Assembly (NCBI RefSeq): GCF_003029735.1
Contig: NZ_KZ686272.1
Coordinates: forward strand, 62,001 to 126,000
DNA length: 64,000 bases
DNA from: Pedobacter yulinensis
Lineage (GTDB): Bacteria; Bacteroidota; Bacteroidia; Sphingobacteriales; Sphingobacteriaceae
Direction of reading: 5' to 3'
In this document: positions 24,480 to 34,115 of the stretch, in pieces
How positions within the stretch are numbered: position 1 is the stretch's first letter
How the letters are laid out: every line of letters begins with the position of its first letter
Notes under the pieces: generated by a model
What the model was told of the DNA's origin: nothing
The model's input: only the letters and a program-made list of their open reading frames with translations
The model's database searches: none
Program-made: the position numbers and the translations under genes

Positions 24480-25496
24480 TTACAGTCCTGCCAGGAAAGC
24501 CGTGGTGTCGATGTTGTCGGCATAGTCCCATAAACGCGGCTGCTGGCTCCGGCCAAAGGGTATAACCGGTAAGGCGCCTTGTTGTTCTGCCGTAACGATG
24601 CACTGAATGTTTTCCTGGGCCTGCTGAAGCTGACTGACCGCGTCGTCGGCCTGCTGATAGTGGCTGTAGTACAGCACAGCAAGAGGCGAAGCCAGGGCTT
24701 CATCTTCTTTAACGAGCAAGAATCCATTGTCCAAATGCGGAACCAGGTTAACCAGGTAAATGGACTTGTTGTAATCGTAATTGTTGTTGTATTTGAAATG
24801 GTTGATAATAGGCTGGTGTATTTCGATCGCCCTGAAAAATGCGCCAAAGTCGTACCCTTCGGGTACCAGCAGCTTTGAAACACTCCGGCAGCCGAGCCCG
24901 AAATAAGCAAAAATGTCATCGCCGAGTGCGGCCAGCTCAGCATCGCTTTCATGTCCCGTAAGCAGGGCTACGCTGTTGCGGTTCTTGCGGATGATATTTG
25001 GCACTTTGCCGAAATAATAATCAAAATACCTGGATGAATTGTTGCTTCCTGTAGCAATGACGGCGTCAAAGCCCTGCAGGCGTTCCACATATTGAACGCG
25101 GCCGGCAAAAGCCGGCTCGGCGCTGATGAGTTGATTTACGACGTAAGGCAACAGCAGATCATCTGAAGAGGAGAGTTTAACCTGCGCGTGGTGGCCGGTA
25201 GCGAGTACACACAACAGATCATGCAGGCCAACCATGGGAATGTTGCCGGCTAGGATCATTCCAACCTGACGGGGTTTATCAGTAATCCGGATGCCTTCCA
25301 CCCAGGTCCTGATATCCGGCCCGCGCAGCATGGCGGCCAAGCCTGCAGTGGCACGGTTCACCTGTTCAGGGGTAAACCAGGGATTGCGGTTTTGAACGCG
25401 TACCGACAGCTCCTGCCAGCCGGCGTCGGGCTGCCTGAAAAAATCGCCGAGACTGGTCAGTGCAGAAATGACTTTTTCGTGGTTTAGCGCAATCAT
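24480..25496 (-). CDS. acyl-CoA reductase (LuxC-like)
   Basis: A 338-residue protein of the aldehyde-dehydrogenase fold related to LuxC acyl-CoA reductases, which reduce acyl-CoA to aldehyde with NADPH. Visible features: GNIPMVGLHDLL, ATGSNNSSRYFDYYFG and GLGCRSVSKLLVPEGYD (the last holds the likely catalytic Cys of the reductase group). No lux genes are nearby. It is divergent from a ferredoxin gene across a 68-bp intergenic region; this pairing may be functional. Its true substrate is unknown. Confidence 0.82.
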   Translation of the reverse strand: MIALNHEKVISALTSLGDFFRQPDAGWQELSVRVQNRNPWFTPEQVNRATAGLAAMLRGPDIRTWVEGIRITDKPRQVGMILAGNIPMVGLHDLLCVLATGHHAQVKLSSSDDLLLPYVVNQLISAEPAFAGRVQYVERLQGFDAVIATGSNNSSRYFDYYFGKVPNIIRKNRNSVALLTGHESDAELAALGDDIFAYFGLGCRSVSKLLVPEGYDFGAFFRAIEIHQPIINHFKYNNNYDYNKSIYLVNLVPHLDNGFLLVKEDEALASPLAVLYYSHYQQADDAVSQLQQAQENIQCIVTAEQQGALPVIPFGRSQQPRLWDYADNIDTTAFLAGL

Positions 25497-25513
25497 TTTT
25501 CCTATTTATGTGT

Positions 25514-25521
25514 TATATTTG
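25514..25521 (+). promoter_or_regulatory. Bacteroidota -7 element for ferredoxin
   Basis: TATATTTG fits TAnnTTTG, 43 bp before the ferredoxin ATG at 25565. It lies in the divergent region with the acyl-CoA reductase gene. A convincing -33 element was not found. Confidence 0.5.
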
Positions 25522-25564
25522 CAGCCGCAAAGGTAAACTTTAGCAATAGATTAGAACGAAAACA

Positions 25565-25915
25565 ATGGCAATTAAAATAACTGACGAATGTATCAACTGC
25601 GGGGCCTGCGAACCCGAATGCCCGAACAACGCCATTTATGATGCCGGTACAGCATGGCGCTTTTCAGACGGTACCGCATTAAACGGGATCATTGATTTTG
25701 GCGGACAGGAAGTGGATGCAGAAGCTGCCCAGGAAGCGGTATCAGACGAAGTCTATTATATCGTTTCAGACAAGTGTACAGAATGTAAAGGCTTCCACGA
25801 CGAGCCGCAGTGTGCTGCCGTTTGCCCCGTTGATTGCTGCGTGGATGACGAGGATGTGCGCGAAACAGAAGAAGAATTACTTGCCAAAAAAGCCTGGCTG
25901 CACCAGGAAGGTTAA
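25565..25915 (+). CDS. 4Fe-4S dicluster ferredoxin
   Basis: A 116-residue ferredoxin with two cluster motifs: CINCGACEPECP (C-x2-C-x2-C-x3-C) near the start and CTECKGFHDEPQCAAVCP (C-x2-C-x8-C-x3-C) near residue 77. The eight-residue insertion in the second motif is typical of the Allochromatium (Alvin) type with low redox potential. An acidic region lies between and after the motifs. Divergent from an acyl-CoA reductase; ended by a terminator. Confidence 0.93.
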   Translation: MAIKITDECINCGACEPECPNNAIYDAGTAWRFSDGTALNGIIDFGGQEVDAEAAQEAVSDEVYYIVSDKCTECKGFHDEPQCAAVCPVDCCVDDEDVRETEEELLAKKAWLHQEG

Positions 25916-25939
25916 GGCCTGGTCAGGTTTATCTCATAA

Positions 25940-25977
25940 AAAGCCGGTCTGCATCAGCAAACCGGCTTTCCTTTTTT
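25940..25977 (+). terminator. terminator after the ferredoxin gene
   Basis: AAAGCCGGT (25940-25948) pairs with ACCGGCTTT (25961-25969), a perfect 9-bp stem with a 12-base loop, then CCTTTTTT. It sits between convergent ferredoxin and usp genes and could serve both. Confidence 0.85.
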
Positions 25978-25983
25978 AGTGCG

Positions 25984-26433
25984 CTAAACATCACATTTGT
26001 TCGGAACGATCAACACCGGACAGGCAGATTTCCGGGCTACGTGCTCGGCAACACTTCCCATCAGGAAATGGTAAATGCCGGTACGGCCGTATGTTCCAAT
26101 GACAATGAGGTCTGCCCCCCAGTCATCGGCCTGCTGGATGATCCCATGTGCCGGGCTGTCTACCGTACTCAGGTATGTGGTTGGCACGCCTTCAGCATAG
26201 CGGCTTTCAATTTCTTTCAATAACAGATGGCTGTTTTCTTCGCTGTTGTCATACGTTTCAAGAAATACAGGCGCGAGCGTGAGGTCAGGATTTACGTTAG
26301 CGGGCACCGGTTCGATGATGTTGACCAGAGCGGTTTCGGCGCCAAATCTGCGGGCCATTTCGTATCCGGCTCGCGCCGCTTTTTCTGAGCACGTACTGTT
26401 GTCTACGGCGACCAGGATTTTTTTGAATTCCAT
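25984..26433 (-). CDS. universal stress protein A family
   Basis: A 149-residue UspA-fold protein. The ATP-binding type motif G-x2-G-x9-G-S is present as GTYGRTGIYHFLMGS near residues 114-128, and the start ILVAVDNSTCSEKAA fits. Usp proteins bind ATP and help survival under starvation or stress; the exact role is unknown. Single gene. The forward frame overlapping it belongs to the next gene's upstream region and was rejected. Confidence 0.9.
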   Translation of the reverse strand: MEFKKILVAVDNSTCSEKAARAGYEMARRFGAETALVNIIEPVPANVNPDLTLAPVFLETYDNSEENSHLLLKEIESRYAEGVPTTYLSTVDSPAHGIIQQADDWGADLIVIGTYGRTGIYHFLMGSVAEHVARKSACPVLIVPNKCDV

Positions 26434-26521
26434 GACTTTGCTGTTTAGATTTACCTTTATATCACAACAATTTTTTCAGGGTTATGTTCGCCTCAGCGGT
26501 TTATTTGTTAGTTTAGACGCC

Positions 26522-27307
26522 ATGATGGAAACACCGAACAAAGGGTTTGGCATTTGCGTGGTAGCGGTAGCCCCGCTGCGCGCCGAAGGCTCAGACCGGG
26601 CAGAAATGGTCTCGCAGGTTCTCTTTGGCGAACATGTTACAGTCATTGAAAAGACGGACAAGTGGTGGCTGATACAGAACGCTTATGACGGCTATGAAGG
26701 CTGGATAGACTTCAGGCAGCTTACGGCCATTGACCAGGAAACCTTTGTCCGGCTCGAGGCGCCGGGGCATCTCGTTCCCTTGCAGGCAGGCCTGGCCGTA
26801 CATCATCCCGAATGGGGGCGTACTTTCCTGAGCCCGGCAAGTCCTTTGCCCTTTTACGATAATGGAACGTGCCGGCTGGGCGGCCACACTTTTACCCTTA
26901 ATTTTGAGCCATATCTTCCCGGGCAGGAAGACCTGATCGGCATGGCCCGGTTTTTCAGGAACACACCTTATTTGTGGGGCGGGCGTAATTTGTCAGGGAT
27001 CGATTGCTCGGGTTTCTGCCAGACCATTTTCCGGTTGGGGGGCATCCGCCTCAGGCGTGACGCCTCGCAGCAGGCTGAACAGGGCAGCCTTGTTGCTTTC
27101 CTCGCTGAGGCGCGCGACGGGGACCTGGCCTTTTTTGACAATGAGCAGGGCCGTATCACCCATGTGGGGATGATGATCGGGAACGATACCATTATTCATG
27201 CTTCTGGAAAAGTGCGGATTGACCGGATCGATGACCAGGGCATCTTCAATGCTGAACTGGGCCGGTACAGCCACCGGCTGCGTATTTTAAAGAGGTTTAT
27301 GGAATAG
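26522..27307 (+). CDS. NlpC/P60 peptidoglycan endopeptidase with SH3 domains
   Basis: A 261-residue cell-wall hydrolase. N-terminal half has bacterial SH3-like domains (VAVAPLRAEGSDRAEMVSQ, WWLIQNAYDGYEGWI). The C-terminal half is NlpC/P60: catalytic Cys162 in GIDCSGFCQ, His214 in RITHVGMMIG and the third site residue near TIIHASG (His226). Similar YkfC-like enzymes cleave stem peptides at D-Glu/meso-DAP. No signal peptide is visible from ATG 26522, so location is unclear. The longer frame starting at 26246 is antisense to usp and was not used. Confidence 0.88.
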   Translation: MMETPNKGFGICVVAVAPLRAEGSDRAEMVSQVLFGEHVTVIEKTDKWWLIQNAYDGYEGWIDFRQLTAIDQETFVRLEAPGHLVPLQAGLAVHHPEWGRTFLSPASPLPFYDNGTCRLGGHTFTLNFEPYLPGQEDLIGMARFFRNTPYLWGGRNLSGIDCSGFCQTIFRLGGIRLRRDASQQAEQGSLVAFLAEARDGDLAFFDNEQGRITHVGMMIGNDTIIHASGKVRIDRIDDQGIFNAELGRYSHRLRILKRFME

Positions 27308-27344
27308 CCGGGGCTGCAGCATCATAGAGCAAACCTGAAATCTT

Positions 27345-30300
27345 ATGGTGCAACGCTACTCATCTGCGCTTTCGCGATCCATTCCGTTTATCGTCTTAAC
27401 CGCACTGGCCATGTGCCTGCAGCCCGCCTTTACGCAGGCCCAGAAGCTGTCGAACAGTTTACAGGGCTCCAGGCTAACCCGGATTTACCGCCTTACAGAG
27501 ACTGAAACCTTTTTGTTTGCTGCCGGCAGGCGCAACAGCTCCATGCTGCATACCCAGGTGGATTCCTTTGACCGGGCGGCTGTTTACCGCAAAGAACTGG
27601 CCCCGGGGCACTATCTTTTCGTAACCGCACGCCAGGCAGAACTGGCGTACCGACTGCATGCCGTCCAGAACCTGGATATATTTTTTGTTAACCAGTCCAG
27701 GAAGCTAGGGTTCACCCTGACCGACCGCCAGGGCAGGGCGGTAACTGACGCAGTTGTACGCACAGGAAGTGGCCGGGTGGTCCGTTTTGACCGGGCCAGG
27801 CAGCTCTATGTAACAGGCCCTTCGCCGGGAACGAAGGTGATCAGGGCTGTGCATGCCGGTCAGACTAACTTTTTCGTGGTTGAGCGGCATCAGCAGAACT
27901 ACCGGCCGGCACAGACATTCCGGAAATTTCTTTTCAGCAAGCCGCTGATCTATACCTGGATGCCCGTCAAAAACCTGCTGAGTAACCGGCATTCCCCAAT
28001 TTCTGACGCTAAGCGCACAGGCCTCCGGAAGTTTTCAGGATACATGACTTTCAATAAACCTAAGTTTAAGCCCGGCGATACCCTGCGCTGGAAAGCTTTT
28101 GTTGTAAGCCGGCAGGGCAGAAGCATCAGGCCACAGGCAGCAGAACTTGTGCTGAAGCGTTATGGCAAGCCCGAACAGATATTGGACACATGTTCTTCCA
28201 CACGGCCCGGTAGTTTTTCAGGAACAGTGGCGCTCGCGGCGCTTAAACTAGACCTGGACCGGCAGTATACGCTTGAGCTGCGCGCCGCCGGCGGGGGAGC
28301 AGTGATGGTTTCAGGCACATTCGGCTACGAAGATTATGAGCTTAAGGCACTGCGCTTTGCGGTGCGAACGGATAAAACGGAACACGCACCAGGCAATCCG
28401 ATCGCGCTGTATATAAAAGCCAGCGATGAGAATGATCTGGCCGTTCCCGACGGACGCGTCGAACTTATTGCAACGAGCGGACCAGTCAGGCAATATAGAT
28501 CTGATGGTGTTTTTGTGCCCGATACGCTGTGGCAGCATTCCATTAAACTGGAGCCTGTCGGGGAGACAAGGCTGCTCCTTCCCGACAGCATTTTTCCGAG
28601 GGCAGACCTGGCTTTCAACCTGTCTTTTCAATTCCGGAACAGCAGCAACGAAAGCCGGTCTGAATACCGCAGTTTCAGCTACACCGATGCCCGGGAACAG
28701 CTTACGCGAAAATTTGAAGGTGATTCCATACGTTTCGATTATCTCCTGAACGGCCGCCCGCAACCACGATCAGGAATGTTGTACCGTTTACGGCCAGACG
28801 AAACTGAATTGGACAGCCTTGTGGTTCAGCTGCCTTACTGCACAAAATTTGATCCGCGGTTTGGTGCCTATGAGCTGCAGGCGGGGCCATTGCGGGCAGA
28901 TGTTACCGTGTCAGATTTTGATCCGCAGGTCGCCGTGTCGGGGCTGCGGCATGCTGATTCGCTATATATTAAAATGAGTAACCCCCGGGGCATTCGGGTT
29001 TGGTATATGCTGAGCGGCGGAAATAAGGTGCTGGCCAGCGGATATGGTACCCGGCTTGATACCGCGTTTCAGTACCGGGGCTCGCAGCCGGTTGCGGTGC
29101 AGGTAAATTTTCGCTGGGGCGAGGCCGAGCGCAGTGTCAGGCAAACGGTCCATCTAAACAAAAACCTGCTGGCCGTGCAGCTCGATGCACCTGCAGCCGT
29201 TTACCCGGGTCAGACTGTGGCGATGAAAGTCAGTGTCCGGGATGCAGACAAGCGCCCGGTGACGGGCGCTGACCTCACAGCGCAGGCCTATACGGGTAAG
29301 TTCGGCAGCGCCGGGGTTTTCCTGCCCTATTTTGCCGATCGCCGGGACAAGGAACAAAAGGCCCATGCCACTTTTGAAGGAGAGAGCCTCGACATGACCA
29401 TGGGCCGGATTCCGCTCGACTGGCAGGCGTTCGGGAAGCGTTTGGCTCTCGACACCGTTGAGTATTACAGGTTCTTGTATCCTAAGGGAAAGTATGAACT
29501 GTCAGAAGCGAGCAGGGACACCACAACATCGGTTGTGCCTTTCCTGGTCAGCAATGGCGCCATAGACCCGGTCAGTATTATCTACATAGACGGTGTGCCG
29601 GTTTATTTCTCGCAGGCAGACCAACTGCAGCGTTATGCCTTTAAGGTAGATCCGGGCAGGCACCGGATTATATTGCGCAGCAGCCGCTATGAGGCCGACT
29701 TCGAAGCCGATATCCGCTTTGGCCACCGCCATGTAATCAGTGTTCAGGCCGATCCAAAAAACGCTTCGGCCCGGGTAGTGGCTATGGGGTCGAAACTCAG
29801 TCCGGCTGACGAATCTGTGTTGTCGAACTATATGTTCCGCGTTCAGGATAACTTCCAGTTTGAAAAAACGGTTATACGTGATGGCCAGGCAAACACCTGG
29901 CTGCTGAATCCGCCCGGTTCCGACAAGTCTGAACGGCTCATTGGCCCGATTGCTGCCAATTACCTGACCTTTTCCCGGCCTTCGCTTACCTTATCTTTTC
30001 TGAAGGAGCCTGATTTCAGTTATACGTTTGCGCCGGGCCTGATCAGGCAAAAGTCTGCCTCAATTTTTGACAACCCAGGGTGGCAGCTGCGCGCTGTGCC
30101 AGAAGCGGGCAATACAGATTACCGCCAACAGGCACTGGATGCCCGGACGATTGACAGCATATGGAATGATTTCCTCGACATGCGAAGCAGGACCACCAAC
30201 CTGTTTCCGGTACATGAGCCCCCTGTGGCAAAGGGCGGTACTTTGGTGCTGGCACTCGATACAAGTCTGACAATCAGCCAGCCGTACCTCAAGACGATCG

Positions 30301-33101
30301 TTTTGTACCGCTACGATGCGCCTGATTTCGTTCGCATTTTGCCGGGCAACACCCAGTTTTTTGGCCGCCTGGCCCCTGGTGCATACCGCGTCCTGCTGCT
30401 CCTGAAAGACAACCGTTATTATATGGCCGAGCAGGTGTCGGTGAAAACCGGTGGCAGCAATTATCTTAAGATCAATAAGCTAAGACTGCATGCAGCCAAT
30501 AAAATGAGTATGCGTATCGATTCTCTGCTCAAATCTGCCGGTTCGGGCCCGGGCTGGGGCAGTGCTGCCCAGCGCCAGCAGCTAGCGCTCTCGGTTACGG
30601 AACAATTTAATGACAGCCATCTGAACCGCGCCGATTTCGGGTTCAGGATGACCGGGCGGGTGACGAGTCAGGAAGACGGCTCGGCCATGCCGGGTGTTGC
30701 CGTGAAGGTAAAGGGATTTTCTGCCGGTGTCAGCACAGGTGCAGACGGTACCTTCAGTATTCCCGTGCCGGCCGGCGGACACCTGACTTTTAGCTTTCTG
30801 GGATTTGAGAACGAAGAAGTACCCATCAAAGCCGGGGCACATGTCCAGCTAAGCCTGAAACCACAAAGCATGGCGCTTCAGGAGGTCGTTGTGGTTGGCT
30901 ATGGCGCCGCTAAAAGAAGGAATCTAACCGCTTCTGTTGCCACCGTGCAGGGCGCCACACCCGGCTTGCAGATCAGGGGTAAAAATTCAGCAGCCGGGCA
31001 GCCGATGCTCATCGTTGATGGCCTTCCGTACAATGGCAGGCTTGAAGATATTTCGTCTGATGACATTGCCGATGTGAGTATACTGAAGGATGCGGCAGCG
31101 ACAGCCATTTATGGCAGCCAGGCCGCAAACGGCGTGGTTATCATTAAGCGCAAAGCGGTCGGCGGCATTGCCGCTACGGGATTTTCTGCGGAATCTGGCC
31201 TGCGGCGCAATTTTTCTGATGTCGGGTTCTGGAAACCGGAGCTGTTCACGGATGCAAACGGCGAAGCCCGGTTTACCGTAACCTTTCCGGACGATATCAC
31301 AAGCTGGAATACGGAGGTATTTGCCATGACCGGCCGGCGCCAGAGCGGACAGATCCAGACCTCCATCCGGTCATTCAAGTCGCTCAGTGCAAATCTCGTC
31401 TCGCCGCAGTTTGCCATCAAAGGAGACAGCCTGCAGGTCATGGGCAAATTGATGAACTATACGCCGGTCACCGAAACCGTCATGCGCCGCCTGCTGGTTA
31501 ATGGAACTGAGCGGCTTGCAGGGCAAAGGCAGGTAAAGCATGCACATCTGGACAGCCTCATGTTCAATGTAACGAGTACCGATACGCTTCAGTTCAGGTA
31601 TACGCTTGACCAGCCAGGAGGATACACCGATGGAGAAGAACGAAAGGTGCCGGTGTACGATCCCGGGGTGCTGGAAACCGAGGGTAAGTTCGCTGTCCTG
31701 GCCGCCGACACGTCTGTGGCCTGGAACTTTGATGCGGCCCGCGGATCGGTCAAATGGTACGCTGAAGCTTCGGTATTTCCAGTTTTGCTTGATGAACTGA
31801 GACGGGTCAGAGACTATCCTTACCAGTGTAATGAACAACTAGCCTCCAAACTTAAGGCCTTGCTGCTTGAGAAACAGTTGCGGAAAATGCTGAAGCAACC
31901 TTTCAGTTTTGACAGCGACATCGGTAAAATAATCAGGCTGCTAGAAAAGAACAGGCTGCCGAACGGACTTTGGTCCTGGTGGCCTGATGGCCGGGCTGAG
32001 ATGTGGATCACGATACACGTTGCAGATGCCCTCCTTAAAGCCGGCTCGCAGCACTACCATACAAGTCTGGACAAAACAACGCTGTTCAGGTCTGTGCAGG
32101 CCGGTCTGTCAGACCTCGCGGCAGGCGAACGCAGCCATGCGCTTGAGTTGCTGCACCTGCTCGACCCGGCATATCCGCTCAGCGATTGGCTGCGGCGCGA
32201 AGAACAAGCTACGCGCCTGGTTAAACAGCCGGGACTGTACACCAGGCTCAGGCTGCTCCGGCTGAAACAGCTGCAGGGAGAACCAATACAGGCAGCAGCA
32301 TTGGTGGCCATAAAGAAACAGACCATGTTTGGCGGCAGTTACTGGGGCGAGGAGGGACACGCATTTTTTGACAACAGTGTGCAGAATACCCTGCTTGTCT
32401 ACAAGCTGCTGAAAACAGCGGGAGGGCATGCCGCAGAGCTGGCCCGGATCAGGCAATATTTCCTGGAACAACGAAAAGACGGGCAATGGCGAAACACCTA
32501 TGAGGCGGCACTGATCCTCGAGGCGATCCTGCCCGACCTGCTTGAGCAGCCGGACGCCGGAAAACCCTCAGCCTTGCGGCTCAACGGTACGCTGCTCAGC
32601 CGGTTTCCGGCAAACGGTACACTGCCTGGCGGACAAACGCTATCTTTCTCCAAGACGGGCACGCTGCCGGTTTACATAACCGCTTACCAGCAGTTCCTGA
32701 ACCCCAGGCCGGTCGCTGTCAAAAAAGATTTTGAGGTGAAGACCGTATTGTTGCAACAAGGGGCAGAGGCAGCGCAACTGAAGGCAGGAATACCTGCGGT
32801 ACTTCGGGTAGAGGTGAAAGTCCGCGCAGATGCAGACTATGTGATGATCGAGGTACCCGTGCCAGCTTCCTGCTCGTATGATGACAAAGCCGTCAATTAC
32901 AGGCTCGAGACACACCGTGAGTATTTTAAGGAAAAGACGGCGATCTTTTGCAATAAATTGAAGCAGGGCAGCTATATCTTCGAAATTCGCCTTATGCCGC
33001 GTTACCAGGGCAGGTATGTGCTGAACCCCGCCCGCGCCGAGATGATGTACTTCCCGGTATTTTATGGACGCGAGGCACTGAAAAATGTAGCCATAAACTA
33101 A
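27345..33101 (+). CDS. alpha-2-macroglobulin with embedded carboxypeptidase-regulatory and TonB plug domains
   Basis: A 1918-residue exported protein with a signal peptide ending near residue 32 (PAFTQAQ). Beta-rich macroglobulin-like domains fill the N-terminal part. At about 1100-1175 there is a CarboxypepD_reg-like domain (TGRVTSQEDGSAMPGVAV...), then a SusC-type linker and TonB plug (VVVVGYGAAKRRNLT at about 1181, LIVDGLPYN, AIYGSQAANGVVII at about 1255-1267). Alpha-2-macroglobulin core resumes afterwards, with the thioester motif CNEQ at residues 1495-1498 and the alpha-helical thioester domain. The protein likely traps proteases at the cell surface; the plug is unusual. No beta-barrel follows. 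Confidence 0.88.
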   Translation: MVQRYSSALSRSIPFIVLTALAMCLQPAFTQAQKLSNSLQGSRLTRIYRLTETETFLFAAGRRNSSMLHTQVDSFDRAAVYRKELAPGHYLFVTARQAELAYRLHAVQNLDIFFVNQSRKLGFTLTDRQGRAVTDAVVRTGSGRVVRFDRARQLYVTGPSPGTKVIRAVHAGQTNFFVVERHQQNYRPAQTFRKFLFSKPLIYTWMPVKNLLSNRHSPISDAKRTGLRKFSGYMTFNKPKFKPGDTLRWKAFVVSRQGRSIRPQAAELVLKRYGKPEQILDTCSSTRPGSFSGTVALAALKLDLDRQYTLELRAAGGGAVMVSGTFGYEDYELKALRFAVRTDKTEHAPGNPIALYIKASDENDLAVPDGRVELIATSGPVRQYRSDGVFVPDTLWQHSIKLEPVGETRLLLPDSIFPRADLAFNLSFQFRNSSNESRSEYRSFSYTDAREQLTRKFEGDSIRFDYLLNGRPQPRSGMLYRLRPDETELDSLVVQLPYCTKFDPRFGAYELQAGPLRADVTVSDFDPQVAVSGLRHADSLYIKMSNPRGIRVWYMLSGGNKVLASGYGTRLDTAFQYRGSQPVAVQVNFRWGEAERSVRQTVHLNKNLLAVQLDAPAAVYPGQTVAMKVSVRDADKRPVTGADLTAQAYTGKFGSAGVFLPYFADRRDKEQKAHATFEGESLDMTMGRIPLDWQAFGKRLALDTVEYYRFLYPKGKYELSEASRDTTTSVVPFLVSNGAIDPVSIIYIDGVPVYFSQADQLQRYAFKVDPGRHRIILRSSRYEADFEADIRFGHRHVISVQADPKNASARVVAMGSKLSPADESVLSNYMFRVQDNFQFEKTVIRDGQANTWLLNPPGSDKSERLIGPIAANYLTFSRPSLTLSFLKEPDFSYTFAPGLIRQKSASIFDNPGWQLRAVPEAGNTDYRQQALDARTIDSIWNDFLDMRSRTTNLFPVHEPPVAKGGTLVLALDTSLTISQPYLKTIVLYRYDAPDFVRILPGNTQFFGRLAPGAYRVLLLLKDNRYYMAEQVSVKTGGSNYLKINKLRLHAANKMSMRIDSLLKSAGSGPGWGSAAQRQQLALSVTEQFNDSHLNRADFGFRMTGRVTSQEDGSAMPGVAVKVKGFSAGVSTGADGTFSIPVPAGGHLTFSFLGFENEEVPIKAGAHVQLSLKPQSMALQEVVVVGYGAAKRRNLTASVATVQGATPGLQIRGKNSAAGQPMLIVDGLPYNGRLEDISSDDIADVSILKDAAATAIYGSQAANGVVIIKRKAVGGIAATGFSAESGLRRNFSDVGFWKPELFTDANGEARFTVTFPDDITSWNTEVFAMTGRRQSGQIQTSIRSFKSLSANLVSPQFAIKGDSLQVMGKLMNYTPVTETVMRRLLVNGTERLAGQRQVKHAHLDSLMFNVTSTDTLQFRYTLDQPGGYTDGEERKVPVYDPGVLETEGKFAVLAADTSVAWNFDAARGSVKWYAEASVFPVLLDELRRVRDYPYQCNEQLASKLKALLLEKQLRKMLKQPFSFDSDIGKIIRLLEKNRLPNGLWSWWPDGRAEMWITIHVADALLKAGSQHYHTSLDKTTLFRSVQAGLSDLAAGERSHALELLHLLDPAYPLSDWLRREEQATRLVKQPGLYTRLRLLRLKQLQGEPIQAAALVAIKKQTMFGGSYWGEEGHAFFDNSVQNTLLVYKLLKTAGGHAAELARIRQYFLEQRKDGQWRNTYEAALILEAILPDLLEQPDAGKPSALRLNGTLLSRFPANGTLPGGQTLSFSKTGTLPVYITAYQQFLNPRPVAVKKDFEVKTVLLQQGAEAAQLKAGIPAVLRVEVKVRADADYVMIEVPVPASCSYDDKAVNYRLETHREYFKEKTAIFCNKLKQGSYIFEIRLMPRYQGRYVLNPARAEMMYFPVFYGREALKNVAIN

Positions 33102-33215
33102 CGGGGTGCGTTCAGGATATTTTTTATTCCTCAAGGCCGGCAGGCCCGGGGCCTGTGCAAGGGTCCGGGCGCCTGCAGCCACCGCTTGTACACAGCCGCT
33201 TGGCTTGTGCAAACA

Positions 33216-34109
33216 TTAATCCCAGCTCCAGACCTGTACCAGCCTGTCATCGCCGGTCGAGACCAGGTGTGCGCCATCCGGCAGCCAGGCTATTTTATTT
33301 ACAGAATGGCTGTGACCGCTTTTGCTCTTCTCCAGGCTTAAGATCCTGAGCAGGCGGAAATCTTCGCTGTTCCAGATCTTGATACTTTTATCCTGGCTGC
33401 AGGTTGCAAAACAGGCTCGGTCAGGATGAAAGACAATTCCATAAACCGCGAACAGGTGAGCCGCCAGACTGGCCGATTCTACGAAGCTGCCAGCTGCCCA
33501 TTTTTTTACCTGGGCATCGCGGCTGCCTGAAAGCAGGTAACTGCCATCCGGTGAAAACGCCAGTGAGGTGATTGCGCCTTTGTGGCCGCTCAGTTCAGCC
33601 AGCAAACTGTAGTCTGAGGTGTCGTAAACGCGAATAATGTGATCTTTACAGCCCACGGCAATTTCAGCGCCGTTTGGCGAAAGAGCCATGCATCTTGCCG
33701 TATCACTGCCGGCGCTGAACTGGTACACCTTTTCGAGCGAGCGGGCATCCCATACTGTGAGCTGTCCGTTTTCTCCGCTCGACAGCAGTTCCTGTTTACC
33801 GGCAATGCCCTGAAGGCCAAATACCGCCCCGCCATGCGCATCCATACGTGACCGCCCGCCGGTTTCGGGGTCTATTGCCTCAATAAGCCCGCTTTTCTGT
33901 GCAGCAAACAGCTTGCCTGCAAAAAAATGAAGGGCATATACTGAGCTTGATACGGGCGTGAGCACCTTGGTAAAGCTAAAATCTACTGCAGACCACTCAA
34001 CTACCCCTTTATCATTTCCAGCCGTATAAAACTTAGGCTGTTCAGGGTGTACCGCTAATGCGTAGACCGGATTCTGGTGCCCGGGGAGTGTTTTGTTCAG
34101 GCTGAGCAT
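33216..34109 (-). CDS. WD40-repeat protein
   Basis: A 297-residue protein made of about seven WD40 repeats, each ending in WD-like pairs or variants (VVEWSAVDF, LTVWDARS, IRVYDTSDY, VKKWAAGSF, IKIWNSEDF, VQVWSWD) with GH-type turns (GHKGAITSLAFSPDG). It should form a seven-blade propeller acting as a protein-binding platform. No signal peptide. It starts 6 bp after hisIE ends in the same direction, so it is probably co-transcribed with the histidine operon. Role there unknown. Confidence 0.88.
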   Translation of the reverse strand: MLSLNKTLPGHQNPVYALAVHPEQPKFYTAGNDKGVVEWSAVDFSFTKVLTPVSSSVYALHFFAGKLFAAQKSGLIEAIDPETGGRSRMDAHGGAVFGLQGIAGKQELLSSGENGQLTVWDARSLEKVYQFSAGSDTARCMALSPNGAEIAVGCKDHIIRVYDTSDYSLLAELSGHKGAITSLAFSPDGSYLLSGSRDAQVKKWAAGSFVESASLAAHLFAVYGIVFHPDRACFATCSQDKSIKIWNSEDFRLLRILSLEKSKSGHSHSVNKIAWLPDGAHLVSTGDDRLVQVWSWD

Positions 34110-34115
34110 GACAGG

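Noticed and set aside
26246-26521. N-terminal extension of the NlpC/P60 gene
   Set aside because: It is antisense to a clear usp gene and has no domain features; ATG 26522 opens the SH3-like region.
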